From: Streptomyces roseoverticillatus
Lineage (GTDB): Bacteria > Actinomycetota > Actinomycetes > Streptomycetales > Streptomycetaceae
Direction of reading: 5' to 3'
DNA length: 64,000 nucleotides
Assembly (NCBI RefSeq): GCF_000719265.1
Contig: NZ_JOFL01000022.1
Location: forward strand, 30,865-94,864
Shown here: in pieces, positions 24,237 to 32,870 of the stretch
Numbering within the stretch: position 1 is the stretch's first letter
Layout: the number at the start of each line of letters is the position of its first letter
Translations under genes and position numbers: made by a program
Notes under the pieces: generated by a model
Databases searched by the model: none
Seen by the model: only the letters and a program-made list of their open reading frames with translations
What the model was told of the DNA's origin: nothing

Positions 24237-25115
24237 ATGCTGGAGCTCAAGCGCCCCCCGCAGAACACTCGCAAGGAGATCACGTACGTACGGCGCGACG
24301 GCGCGGACCTCGCGCTGCACCTGTGGCGCCCCAAGAACCTCAAGGGCGCGATCTTCTATTTCCACGGCCTGCAGAGCCACGCCGGCTGGCTGTGGGAGGT
24401 CGGCCCGCAGTACGCCGACAACGACATCGCGTTCTTCGTCCTCGACCGCCGCGGCAGCGGCATCAGCGACGGCGAGCGCCAGGACCTCCCCGACGCCGCC
24501 ACCGTCATCGGCGACTACGCGGCGGCCCTCGCCACCGTGCGCCGCATCATCGGCGAGGACACACCCCTGCAGCTGTTCGGGCACTGCCTCGGCGGCTCGT
24601 TCCTCGCCGCGCTGATGCACCACCCGGACTTCGACGTCCCCTACGACTCGGCGGTCTTCTGCTCGTCCTGGCTCGGCAAGCTGCACGCCACCCTCTCCGA
24701 GGAGCAGCGCGCGGCCCTGGCCGCGGAGGACGGCACCGAGCTGTGGGACGCGGGCCTGGAGTCCGCGGACTTCACCGACAACGTCAAGTATCAGCACTAC
24801 ATCGACAACGACGACCTGGCCGTGAGAGCGCTGACCCGGCGCTCGCGGGCCACCCTCCTGGAGCTGGAGAAGCTCTACCTGGAGCCGCGGCGCGAGCTCC
24901 CCGACGTGCCGGTCAGCTACGTCTCCGGGCTCACCGACCCGATCGTCGACCTCGACGACGCCCACAAGACGTTCATCGAGATGACCAACGGGCGCGGCGG
25001 CATCATCAAGCTCCCCACGCACCAGCACTACCTCTACTACACCGACGTCCGCACCAGCCTCGTCACCTGGTCGTCCACGTACGCCCTGATACCGGGTCTG
25101 GACCACCATGGATGA
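24237..25115 (+). CDS. Alpha/beta hydrolase with cysteine nucleophile
   Basis: A 292-residue hydrolase fold. The nucleophile elbow is GHCLGG with Cys117 where lipases have Ser. The oxyanion strand is IFYFHGLQSHAGW. The acid is in GLTDPIVD and the His in THQHYLYYTD. Cys nucleophiles occur in dienelactone hydrolases and in acyl-transferring members such as PHA synthases, so lactone opening, thioester cleavage or acyl transfer is more likely than ester hydrolysis. It sits 16 bases after the GH3 gene and overlaps the next by 8 bases. Confidence 0.88.
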   Translation: MLELKRPPQNTRKEITYVRRDGADLALHLWRPKNLKGAIFYFHGLQSHAGWLWEVGPQYADNDIAFFVLDRRGSGISDGERQDLPDAATVIGDYAAALATVRRIIGEDTPLQLFGHCLGGSFLAALMHHPDFDVPYDSAVFCSSWLGKLHATLSEEQRAALAAEDGTELWDAGLESADFTDNVKYQHYIDNDDLAVRALTRRSRATLLELEKLYLEPRRELPDVPVSYVSGLTDPIVDLDDAHKTFIEMTNGRGGIIKLPTHQHYLYYTDVRTSLVTWSSTYALIPGLDHHG

Positions 25116-26301
25116 GGCACTGCTCCACCACGCGGCGCTGCCGATGCGGGTGTCCTTCGACCACCCCGCGGCGCGCCGCCGCCGGTCCGACAGCCTCGTC
25201 CTGGCGCTCACCGCCGGCGGGGTGACCGGGCTGGGCGAGTGCGCCCCCCGCCCGTACGTCACCGGCGAGACCACGGACGGCGTCCGCGCCGGACTCCAGC
25301 GGGTGCCCATGCGGCGGCTGCTGGAACGCCTGCGGACCACCGGCAGCGAGGAGCTGCTGGAGCTGTTGCGCCGGGACGGCTTCGCCCGGACCTTCGGCGT
25401 CGCCGGCGGGAACAACCTGATCTGTCTGCTGGAAACCGCGGTCCTCGACCTCCTGGGACAGCGGCTCGGGCGCGGCGTGGGCGAACTGATCCGCCCCGCC
25501 GGGCCCGGCCCGTCCGGCGACGGCCGGGCGCCGCTGCCCGTCTCCCAGGTCATCGACCTGGGGACCGGCGTCGAGGAGTTCCTGGCGACCCGCGGCCCGT
25601 TCCACTTCGTGAAGGTCAAGGCGTCCGACGACATCGAGCGCGACGCCCGCACCGTCAGCGCGATCCGCGAGGCCCTCGGGCCCGGCGTCCCCGTCATGGT
25701 CGACGCCAACATGAGCTGGACCTACGACGAGGCGCTGGGCAACATCAAGCGGCTCGCGGACTGCGGCGCCGGCCTCATCGAGGAGCCGCTCCGCAAGGGC
25801 TCCTGGGACGGGCTGCGCGACCTGCGCCGCGCCACCGGCGTGCCGGTCATGCTGGACGAATCGCTGTGCACGCTCGACGATGCCCGCACGGCGGTGCGCA
25901 CCGGTGCCGCCGACGCGTTCAACGTCCGCGTCGCCAAGTGCGGCGGGCTGCTGAACTCGGCGGCGATCATCGACTTCGCCCGGGAGCACGGCATCGCGTT
26001 CCAGATCGGCGTCCAGGTCGCCGAGACCGGGCCGCTGATCGCCGCGAGCCGGCAGCTCGCCTTCCGGCACCGGGACGCGATCACCGTCGAGGCCGGCCAG
26101 TCCGACCGCTTCTTCGAACGGATGATCGTCACCCCGCCGCCCGCGGTGGACCGCGCGGCCAACACCATCTCGCCCGCCGAAGGCGCCGGGTTCGGGATGG
26201 CCCTCGACGACAGCGCCCGCGCATGGGCCGTGCTCCGCTACGCCCCGGACACCGACCGGTGGCAGCCCGTGGGCGGCGGCGGCGAAAGCTACGAAGGCTG
26301 A
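25108..26301 (+). CDS. Enolase-superfamily enzyme, muconate-lactonizing subgroup
   Basis: A 397-residue protein with all MLE-subgroup residues. The KxK pair is K169/K171 (FVKVKAS), metal ligands are D199 (VDANMSW), E225 (IEEPL) and D250 (LDES), and the opposite Lys is K277 (RVAKCGG). Reactions start by removing a proton next to a carboxylate. Known products include o-succinylbenzoate, muconolactone and epimerised dipeptides or acyl amino acids. A neighbouring amide-forming GH3 enzyme makes N-acylamino-acid racemisation or a cycloisomerisation both possible. It overlaps the preceding gene. Confidence 0.9.
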   Translation: MDEALLHHAALPMRVSFDHPAARRRRSDSLVLALTAGGVTGLGECAPRPYVTGETTDGVRAGLQRVPMRRLLERLRTTGSEELLELLRRDGFARTFGVAGGNNLICLLETAVLDLLGQRLGRGVGELIRPAGPGPSGDGRAPLPVSQVIDLGTGVEEFLATRGPFHFVKVKASDDIERDARTVSAIREALGPGVPVMVDANMSWTYDEALGNIKRLADCGAGLIEEPLRKGSWDGLRDLRRATGVPVMLDESLCTLDDARTAVRTGAADAFNVRVAKCGGLLNSAAIIDFAREHGIAFQIGVQVAETGPLIAASRQLAFRHRDAITVEAGQSDRFFERMIVTPPPAVDRAANTISPAEGAGFGMALDDSARAWAVLRYAPDTDRWQPVGGGGESYEG

Positions 26302-26304
26302 GGC

Positions 26305-28053
26305 ATGAGCAAGTACTTCTCCGACCTGATCGTCGAGTTCCTGCACCAGCAGGGCATCGACCACGTGACCTTCAACCCCGGCGCGTCCTTCCGCGGCGTC
26401 CACGACTCCCTCGTCCACGAGGACAACGCGGAGATCGCCCCGGAGATCGTCATGGCCTGCCACGAGGAGATCGCCGTCGCGATCGCCCACGGCTACCACA
26501 AGGCGAGCAACCGGCACATGGGCGTCTTCGTGCACGCCAACGTCGGCCTGCTGCACGCCTCGATGGCCGTCTTCAACGCCTGGTGCGACCGCGTGCCGCT
26601 GTTCGTCCTCGGCGGCAACGGCCCCGTCGACGCGGGCAAGCGGCGGCCCTGGATCGACTGGATCCACACCTCGCAGAACATCGAGTCCGTGGTCAAGGAC
26701 TACGTGAAGTGGTGCGACCAGCCGATCGGCCAGCGGGCCACCGTCGAGTCCCTCTACCGCGGCTTCAAGCTGATGAACACGCCGATGAAGGCCCCGGTCT
26801 TCGTGGCCCTGGACTTCGACGTCCAGGAACAGCCCGTCGAGGACGGCGTGCGCCTGCTCCCGGCGTCCGCCACGGCCCCGACCGGGCTGCCCCCGCTGGA
26901 CGCCCTCGCCGCCGACGGCCTCGCGGCCCGGCTGCGCGACGCCCGCCTGCCCGTCCTGATCACGGACTTCTCCGGCCAGGACCCCCGGACCGTGGCCCCG
27001 CTCACCGACCTCGCCGAGACCCTCGGCCTGGCCGTGATCGACCGCGGCAACCGGCTGAACTTCCCCAGCACCCACGAGCTCAACCTCTCCGGAGCGGACG
27101 CCGGCTTCCTCAAGGACGCGGACCTGGTGCTCGCCCTGGAGGTGCAGGACCTCGTGGGCGCCCTCGGCGCCTTCCTCGACCTCGACGACCAGGGCAGGCC
27201 CGCGAACGGCGCCCACGTCGTCACCATCGGCGCCAACGACCTCCTCACCAGCAAGTGGGCAGCGGACTACCAGCAGTTCGTGCCCGTCGAGCAGGCCGTG
27301 GCCGCCGACGCGCTGGGCAGCATCACCGCCCTCCGCGAACGGGCCGGCGCCCCCGGCTTCGCCGGCCCTGAGTTCACCGAGCGCCGCGACGAGCGCGTCA
27401 AGCAGATCGCCGCCGCCCACACCCGCGCCCGCCTCACCTGGGCCGAGCAGGCCGAAGAGGCCAAGGGCAACGAGGTCATCAACGTGGCCGCGGCCGTCGA
27501 CGAGATCCACCGCGCCGTGCGCGACGAGACCTGGATCCTCGCCAACACCGGCAGCCTCACCATCGACGGCTGGGTGAAGAAGCTCTGGCCACTGGAGCGC
27601 CCGCAGAGCTACCTCGGGCTCAACGGCGGCGGCGGCCTCGGCTACGGCCTCGGCGCCTCCGTCGGCGCCGCCCTCGCCCACAAGGGCGACGGCAGCATCG
27701 TCATCGACCTCCAGTCCGACGGCGACTTCCTCTACACGCCCAGCGCCCTGTGGACGCTCTCCGCGTACGAAGTGCCGCTGCTCACCGTCGTCATGAACAA
27801 CCGTCTCTACCTCAACTCGACGCAGCACGCGCAGCGCGTCGCCGGGAACCGCGACCGCGACATCGACCGCGCGCACATCGCGACGAGCTTCTACGACAAC
27901 CCCGTCGACTTCGTCACCCTCGCCCAGTCGTACAACGTCCACGCCCTGCCCCGGGTCGAGGCCGTCGAGGACATCGCCCCGGCCGTCCGCGAAGCCGTCG
28001 CGTTCATCAAGGCCAACGGCAAGCCGGCGCTCGTCGAGATCCTCATGGAGTAA
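26305..28053 (+). CDS. Thiamine-diphosphate-dependent enzyme
   Basis: A 582-residue ThDP enzyme of the decarboxylase/acetolactate-synthase fold. The catalytic Glu is in ACHEEIAVAIAHGY (about residue 54). The central domain is degenerate in FAD-binding features. The ThDP/Mg motif is SDGDFLYTPSALWTL...VVMNN. Such enzymes decarboxylate 2-oxo acids or join the acyl anion to an aldehyde or ketone. Its near contact with the enolase-superfamily gene (3 bases) suggests successive steps. Benzoylformate-decarboxylase- or acetolactate-like chemistry cannot be told apart by eye. Confidence 0.9.
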   Translation: MSKYFSDLIVEFLHQQGIDHVTFNPGASFRGVHDSLVHEDNAEIAPEIVMACHEEIAVAIAHGYHKASNRHMGVFVHANVGLLHASMAVFNAWCDRVPLFVLGGNGPVDAGKRRPWIDWIHTSQNIESVVKDYVKWCDQPIGQRATVESLYRGFKLMNTPMKAPVFVALDFDVQEQPVEDGVRLLPASATAPTGLPPLDALAADGLAARLRDARLPVLITDFSGQDPRTVAPLTDLAETLGLAVIDRGNRLNFPSTHELNLSGADAGFLKDADLVLALEVQDLVGALGAFLDLDDQGRPANGAHVVTIGANDLLTSKWAADYQQFVPVEQAVAADALGSITALRERAGAPGFAGPEFTERRDERVKQIAAAHTRARLTWAEQAEEAKGNEVINVAAAVDEIHRAVRDETWILANTGSLTIDGWVKKLWPLERPQSYLGLNGGGGLGYGLGASVGAALAHKGDGSIVIDLQSDGDFLYTPSALWTLSAYEVPLLTVVMNNRLYLNSTQHAQRVAGNRDRDIDRAHIATSFYDNPVDFVTLAQSYNVHALPRVEAVEDIAPAVREAVAFIKANGKPALVEILME

Positions 28054-28138
28054 CCGGCCCGCGCCCCGCACTCCCCCCGCGCTGCCCCCTATTCCCCCCC
28101 CCACCGACCCCACCGACGTCCTTGGAGGGCGTTCCGCC

Positions 28139-29041
28139 GTGACCCAGTTCTTCGCATGTACGTACCAGGGCGAGCGGCTCGTCGGCTTCGACGAGCCCGC
28201 CGACGGAGCACCGCTGCACCTCTACCGCGCCGGGAACGACCACGGCGCGGCGCTCGCGGCCGCGGGCTACGACGCCGCCGCGTTCGCCGCCGCCGCCAAG
28301 GCGGCCGGCCCCGCCGTCACCGTGCCCGCCGACCGCCGCCACGAGATCCGCCACCTTCCTCCGCTGCTCCCCAACGAGCCGGGGAACGCGCTGGTCAGCG
28401 GCTTCATGCAGACCCACAACGTCAAGGTCTCCGAGGAGGCCGCGGAGGACGGCGGCGAGCGCCCGCAGCCCAACTGGTTCTTCAAGGGGCTCGGCACCTC
28501 CCTCCGGGTCTCCGGTGACGAGCTGACCGTCCCCGCCGCGGCCGTCGCCGTGTGCGAGGAGGCGGAGGTCGTCCTGATCTACGTCGACGACGAGCAGGGC
28601 CGGCCCCGCTACGTGGGGCACACCTTCGGCAACGACCTCACCGACATCGGCCGCTTCAAGCGCAACAACGGCCACCTCTCGTACGCCAAGCTGTGCGACG
28701 CGGCGGTCTCCCCCTGGTTCTTCGCCGGGGAGCCGCCGCGCTCCGTCACCGGCAAGGTCTCCGTGGAGCGGGACGGCGTGACCGCCTGGGAGGGCGGCTT
28801 CACCACCGGCACCGACGCCCTGGCCTACCGGCTCGACGGCATGATCGAGCACCTCTTCGCCTACCCGCCGCTGCACCACCCCGGCCGGGTGCACTACGTC
28901 TTCATCGGCGCCGACCGCAGCAGCTTCCACGCCGGCTTCCGCATCGCGCACGGCGACCGGCTCACCATCGACGTCGCGAGCCACGGCGTCGCCCTGACCA
29001 ACACCATCGCCTGGGACGGCGCCGAACGGCAGGGGGACTGA
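28139..29041 (+). CDS. GguC/AraD1-like fumarylacetoacetate hydrolase-fold enzyme
   Basis: A 300-residue FAH-superfamily protein. The metal-binding pattern is EEAEVV then the family signature VGHTFGNDLTDIGRF; GguC/AraD1 proteins have a closely similar signature. AraD1 dehydrates 2-keto-3-deoxy acids; other FAH members hydrolyse acylpyruvates or isomerise hydroxymuconates. GTG at 28139 follows TTGGAGGG. It fits downstream of a ThDP enzyme and a MLE-type enzyme acting on oxo acids. The assignment rests on fold signatures, so the reaction is open. Confidence 0.78.
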   Translation: MTQFFACTYQGERLVGFDEPADGAPLHLYRAGNDHGAALAAAGYDAAAFAAAAKAAGPAVTVPADRRHEIRHLPPLLPNEPGNALVSGFMQTHNVKVSEEAAEDGGERPQPNWFFKGLGTSLRVSGDELTVPAAAVAVCEEAEVVLIYVDDEQGRPRYVGHTFGNDLTDIGRFKRNNGHLSYAKLCDAAVSPWFFAGEPPRSVTGKVSVERDGVTAWEGGFTTGTDALAYRLDGMIEHLFAYPPLHHPGRVHYVFIGADRSSFHAGFRIAHGDRLTIDVASHGVALTNTIAWDGAERQGD

Positions 29042-29043
29042 CC

Positions 29044-30435
29044 GTGGAGCTCATCCGCAAGCTCAGCGACGTGGAGGCGTCCTTCGCCCACATGCACGCC
29101 CTGCTGAAGGGAAACACCCAGGTCACCACCTGGATCAGCATCGACGCCCCCATCGGCGCGGCCGAGCTGGGCGACGCCGTCCGGCGCTGGGCGCACCGCC
29201 TCCCGCTGCTGCGGGCACGCATCGAGGAGCGGGACGGGTCGCTCTGGTTCGCCGCCGGGCCCGGGCCCGGGCCGGAGCAGCTGCGCCACGGCCCGATGCC
29301 CGCCGGGCGGTCGCCCGAGGACCTCCTGGGCGAGGAACTCAACGACGTCCTGCCGACGGGCGGCGCCCTGTGGCGGCTGCGGGCCGCCGCCGACGTGCGG
29401 GCGGGCGTCACGCACCTCTACTTCACGCGCAACCACGCCGTCTCCGACGGCCATTCCACCGGCGGCACCCTGCGGGTGCTCCTCGAAGAGCTCTTCGGCG
29501 CGCCGGGGTACGCCGCGCCGGAGCCCTTCTCCCGCAACGGCGACGAGCTGACGTACACCGCGCCGGCACCCGGCGCGGAAGGCCTTCCGGCCCTCCCGGA
29601 CGCGCCCGCGCCCGGCATCCCGTTCGCCGTCCGCGCGCCGTGGGAGGAGCGGGGCACCGCCTTCGTCCCCGTCGACCTGTCGCCCGCCGGGTCGGAGGCC
29701 GTGAAGCTCTACTGCCGGCGCCGCGGCCTGACCGTCAACCAGTTCTTCGCGACGGCGCTCGCCGAGTCCTTCGCCCTGGCCACCGGCCGCGACGAGGTGG
29801 AGTTCTTCACCGCCGTGTCGCTGCGCCGCCGCTACACCGAGGAGGAGTCCCTGACCGACCTGGGCTGCTTCATCAGCGTCGCCCGGGCACCGCTGCGGCT
29901 CGGCGGCGGGTCGTTCAAGGACCACGCCGAGGCGTACCGGAACGGCTTCCGGGCGGCCGACGCCGCCTGGCGGCCGCAGGCCCGCCCGCACCACGAGATC
30001 CGGGCCGCGGCGGCCGCCGCGGCGGCCGCCGGCAGCGCCCCGGGCATCTGCATCACCAACGTGGGCCCGGTCGACGCCTCACTGGGCGCGCACGCGGGCC
30101 GGGTGACGGGCTTCCGCACGGTCGTCAACCGCACCGGCGCCAACTACGCGCTGGTGCTGCACCTTTCGACGTTCCGCGGGGCGTTCGGCCTGGCCTTGTC
30201 GTACGGCACGCCGAGCGTGGACCCGTCCGTCGCCGAGGGCACGGCGAAGCTGCTGCGCGAGCGCATCGCCCTGGCGGCGGGCGCGGCCTCCGGCGAGGAT
30301 CCGCGCCCGCGCCGTCCGTACGGCTCCGTCGCTATCCCCGCGGCCGCGGGCCTCCGCCCGCTTCCTGCTGCCGCAGGACGAGCGCCAGCAGCCCGGGGAA
30401 CCGCTCCTCGAACTCGGCCCGGCGCAGCCGGTTGA
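29044..30435 (+). CDS. Condensation-type (PapA/alcohol acyltransferase-like) acyltransferase
   Basis: A 463-residue stand-alone member of the CoA-dependent acyltransferase fold. The catalytic motif is NHAVSDGHS (H131-x3-D135-G136). A later conserved region resembles the DFGWG-area strand but is divergent. It would transfer an acyl group to an alcohol or amine, or form an amide. GTG at 29044 starts 2 bases after the previous stop. The final 40 residues are low-complexity and are encoded opposite the ArsR gene end (about 104-base convergent overlap). It is the last gene of the 22.5-30.4 kb run. Confidence 0.85.
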   Translation: MELIRKLSDVEASFAHMHALLKGNTQVTTWISIDAPIGAAELGDAVRRWAHRLPLLRARIEERDGSLWFAAGPGPGPEQLRHGPMPAGRSPEDLLGEELNDVLPTGGALWRLRAAADVRAGVTHLYFTRNHAVSDGHSTGGTLRVLLEELFGAPGYAAPEPFSRNGDELTYTAPAPGAEGLPALPDAPAPGIPFAVRAPWEERGTAFVPVDLSPAGSEAVKLYCRRRGLTVNQFFATALAESFALATGRDEVEFFTAVSLRRRYTEEESLTDLGCFISVARAPLRLGGGSFKDHAEAYRNGFRAADAAWRPQARPHHEIRAAAAAAAAAGSAPGICITNVGPVDASLGAHAGRVTGFRTVVNRTGANYALVLHLSTFRGAFGLALSYGTPSVDPSVAEGTAKLLRERIALAAGAASGEDPRPRRPYGSVAIPAAAGLRPLPAAAGRAPAARGTAPRTRPGAAG

Positions 30436-30703
30436 TCCGCTTGGCGCCCGCGTCGCGCTGCTCGATGAGCCCGGCGGAGCGCAGCACCGCGAAGTGATGG
30501 CTCAGCGCGGCCTTGCGGACCGGCACGTCGAAGCTGCCGCAGGTGCGCTCCCAGTCCTCGGCAGCGGCCAACTCCCGTACGAGCGCGAGCCGTACGGGAT
30601 CGGAGAGCGCCGCCAGCGCGGTCTCCAGGGCCACGTCCCGGGGATGGACGTGCTCCGGTGGCGTGCGGTGCGGCGCCGGAGCCGCGACGTTTCCCTTGGT
30701 CAT
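30332..30703 (-). CDS. ArsR-family transcriptional repressor
   Basis: A 123-residue winged-helix repressor: LAALSDPVRLALVRELAAA, then VRKAALSHHFAVLRSAGLIEQRDAG as recognition helix and wing. No CxC metal-binding motif is seen, so a small organic effector is likely. ATG at 30703 follows CAGGAAGG. It is divergent from the MFS exporter gene and is probably its local repressor. The 3' end overlaps the acyltransferase gene on the other strand. Confidence 0.9.
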   Translation of the reverse strand: MTKGNVAAPAPHRTPPEHVHPRDVALETALAALSDPVRLALVRELAAAEDWERTCGSFDVPVRKAALSHHFAVLRSAGLIEQRDAGAKRINRLRRAEFEERFPGLLALVLRQQEAGGGPRPRG

Positions 30704-30732
30704 AACGGCCTTCCTGACGAACGATTGCAAAG

Positions 30733-30784
30733 TGTTCGATGATCTGCGTACAGTCTACGTGTTCGCCTCGCATCGAACAGTCTA
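30733..30784. promoter_or_regulatory. Candidate operator and promoter between ArsR and exporter
   Basis: TGTTCGATG (30733-30741) and CATCGAACA (30771-30779) form a perfect 9-bp inverted repeat with a 29-base spacer. ACAGTCTA occurs twice (30750 and 30777). The relative AT-richness and the position between divergent genes suggest the ArsR binding region. Confidence 0.5.
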
Positions 30785-30842
30785 TTCGCGTCGAGCGCCC
30801 TCACCCTCCCCACCCCCGTCCGACCGACCTTTAGGAATAGGC

Positions 30843-32282
30843 ATGTCCCAGAGTGAACCCAGTACTGCGAAAAGGAAGCTGTCGCTGCTCGCGGCCTGCC
30901 TCGGGTTCGTCGTCGTCATCCTCGATGTCAGCGTGGTCAACGTCGCCACCGACGCGCTGAGCAAGGACTTCGGCGGCAGCCTCTCCGGGCTGGAGTGGGT
31001 GATCAACGGCTACACCCTCACCTTCGCCGCGTTCCTGCTGTCCACCGGATCGCTGGGGGACCGCTTCGACCCGAAGCGGATCTACCAGGTGGGCTTCGCG
31101 CTCTTCGCCGTGGCGTCCTTCGCCTGCGGCGCCTCCACCACGCTCGTCGCGCTGATCGTCTCCCGCGTGGTCCAGGGCCTGGGCGCGGCGATGATCGTCC
31201 CGTCCTCGCTGTCGATCGTGAACAAGTCGTTCCCCGACGCCGGCGAGCGCGCCAAGGCCGTGAGCCTGTGGGCCGCCGCGGGCGGCCTCGCCCTCGCCCT
31301 CGGCCCGGTGGTCGGCGGCGTCCTCATCGACCAGCTCGGCTGGCGGTCGATCTTCTTCGTGAACGTCCCGATCGCCGTCGTGGGCATCTGGCTGACCCAG
31401 GCCAACGCCCCGGCCACCGTCCGCGCCGCCGACGCCCCGCGCCGCTCCTTCGACCTGCTCGGCCAGGTGCTCGCCGTGGTCGCGCTGGGCACCTTCACCG
31501 CCGCCATCATCGAGGCCAACGGCCGCGGCTGGGGCTCGGCGTTCGTCATCAGCAGCCTCGTCGTCTTCGCCGTCGCGACGATCGCCTTCATCGCCGCCGA
31601 GAAGCGCAGCAGCGACCCGATGCTGCCGCTGCACCTCTTCGGCCGCAAGGCGTTCACCTCGACCTCGCTGATCGGCGTCCTCGTCAACTTCGCCTTCTAC
31701 GGCCTGATCTTCGTCTTCAGCCTGTTCTTCCAGTCCGTCTGGAACTACTCGCCGATCGTCGCCGGCCTCGCGTTCCTCCCGATGACCGCCGCGATCATGA
31801 CCGCCAACCTGTCCTGCGGCCCGCTCGCCAAGCGCTACGGCGCCCGTGCCGTGCTCATCACCGGCAGCTCGCTGGCCGCCCTGGGCTACCTCGGCACCCT
31901 CCCGGCCGTGCACTCCGGCTCGTACTTCGCCATCGTCGCCCAGTTCCTGGTGGCGGGCTTCGGCATCGGCCTGGTCGTCCCGGCCATGACGAACGCCATG
32001 CTCTCCGCGGTCGACTCCGGCAACATCGGCATCGCCTCCGGCGTCCTCAACGCCTCGCGCCAGCTGGGCGGCCTGATCGGCGTCGCGATCATGGGCCTGA
32101 TCGTCGGCGACGCCAAGTCGGACACCTTCACCTCCGGGCTGCAGACGGCCCTGGGGTGGGCGGTGGCGGCGCTGGTGGGCTGCGCGCTGCTGAGCGCCTT
32201 CGGCATCCACCGCGCCGCGAAGGCCGCTTCCGCCCCCGCCGCCGCCCCGGCGGGCGCCAAGGCCGCCGTCCCGGCGAAGTAG
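30843..32282 (+). CDS. MFS drug exporter (DHA2, 14-TM type)
   Basis: A 479-residue EmrB/QacA-type proton antiporter. The first segment has VVVILDVSVVNVATDAL, motif A is GDRFDPKRIYQVG, and motif C-like GPVVGGVLIDQLGWRSIFFVNVP follows. An Ala-rich cytoplasmic tail ends the protein. It is divergent from the ArsR gene and followed by a strong hairpin. It is probably the exporter of the compound made by the surrounding cluster, giving self-resistance. Confidence 0.92.
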   Translation: MSQSEPSTAKRKLSLLAACLGFVVVILDVSVVNVATDALSKDFGGSLSGLEWVINGYTLTFAAFLLSTGSLGDRFDPKRIYQVGFALFAVASFACGASTTLVALIVSRVVQGLGAAMIVPSSLSIVNKSFPDAGERAKAVSLWAAAGGLALALGPVVGGVLIDQLGWRSIFFVNVPIAVVGIWLTQANAPATVRAADAPRRSFDLLGQVLAVVALGTFTAAIIEANGRGWGSAFVISSLVVFAVATIAFIAAEKRSSDPMLPLHLFGRKAFTSTSLIGVLVNFAFYGLIFVFSLFFQSVWNYSPIVAGLAFLPMTAAIMTANLSCGPLAKRYGARAVLITGSSLAALGYLGTLPAVHSGSYFAIVAQFLVAGFGIGLVVPAMTNAMLSAVDSGNIGIASGVLNASRQLGGLIGVAIMGLIVGDAKSDTFTSGLQTALGWAVAALVGCALLSAFGIHRAAKAASAPAAAPAGAKAAVPAK

Positions 32283-32332
32283 CCCGACCGCGGGACTCCC
32301 ACGGAAGACACCCGCAGGAACACCCACAGACC

Positions 32333-32363
32333 CGGAACCGCCGGCCCCGTGCCGGCGGTTCCG
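32333..32363. terminator. Strong hairpin after exporter
   Basis: A perfect 13-bp stem (CGGAACCGCCGGC / GCCGGCGGTTCCG) with a 5-base loop, 51 bases after the exporter stop. No T-tract follows. Confidence 0.65.
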
Positions 32364-32365
32364 TC

Positions 32366-32431
32366 ATGCCGGCGTATCCGCCGTCGGTAGATGCCCACGA
32401 GGCACCAAGAGGAGGAGGTATACGCCGGCAT
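32366..32431. promoter_or_regulatory. Inverted repeat upstream of tautomerase gene
   Basis: ATGCCGGCGTAT (32366-32377) and ATACGCCGGCAT (32420-32431) are a perfect 12-bp inverted pair, 42 bases apart. They end 31 bases before the tautomerase ATG. Position suggests a looped operator for the last two genes. Confidence 0.45.
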
Positions 32432-32462
32432 CACCACGTGAGACACGAAGAAAGGAATCGGC

Positions 32463-32870
32463 ATGCCGCACCTCATGCTCGAGCACTCGGGCAACATCCG
32501 TGAATCGGTCGACGAAGCCGGCCTGTTCAGGGAACTGCATGCTGCGCTCTCGGAAGTCGGCGGCTTCCGCGTCCAGGACTTCAAGAGCAGGGTCGTCCGG
32601 CTGAACGCCTACATCGGCGACGGCACGTACGAGCAGGCGTTCGTCAACCTCGACATCCGCACCTTCGCGGGCAAGACCGCGGACACCAAGAGCCGCATCA
32701 GCCAGGAGGCCCTGCGCGTCCTGGGCCGGCACTTCCGGCGGACGATGACGGAGACCTCCTGCGACATATCGGTTCAGATCACCGAGCTGAACCGTGAGAG
32801 CTATTCCCGCACCCGATCCGAGGACCTGGCCTCCCAGGTCCCCGTCCTACAGGAGAGCACCACACCGTGA
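32463..32870 (+). CDS. 5-carboxymethyl-2-hydroxymuconate isomerase-like tautomerase
   Basis: A 135-residue CHMI/tautomerase-superfamily protein. It starts MPHLMLEHSGNI, so Pro2 becomes the catalytic N-terminal proline as in HpaF. Family members shift enol/keto double bonds of hydroxymuconate-type acids. The other homoprotocatechuate catabolic genes are absent, so it most likely tautomerises an intermediate of this cluster. ATG at 32463 has AAAGGAA upstream. GTGA overlap links it to the SDR gene. Confidence 0.87.
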   Translation: MPHLMLEHSGNIRESVDEAGLFRELHAALSEVGGFRVQDFKSRVVRLNAYIGDGTYEQAFVNLDIRTFAGKTADTKSRISQEALRVLGRHFRRTMTETSCDISVQITELNRESYSRTRSEDLASQVPVLQESTTP

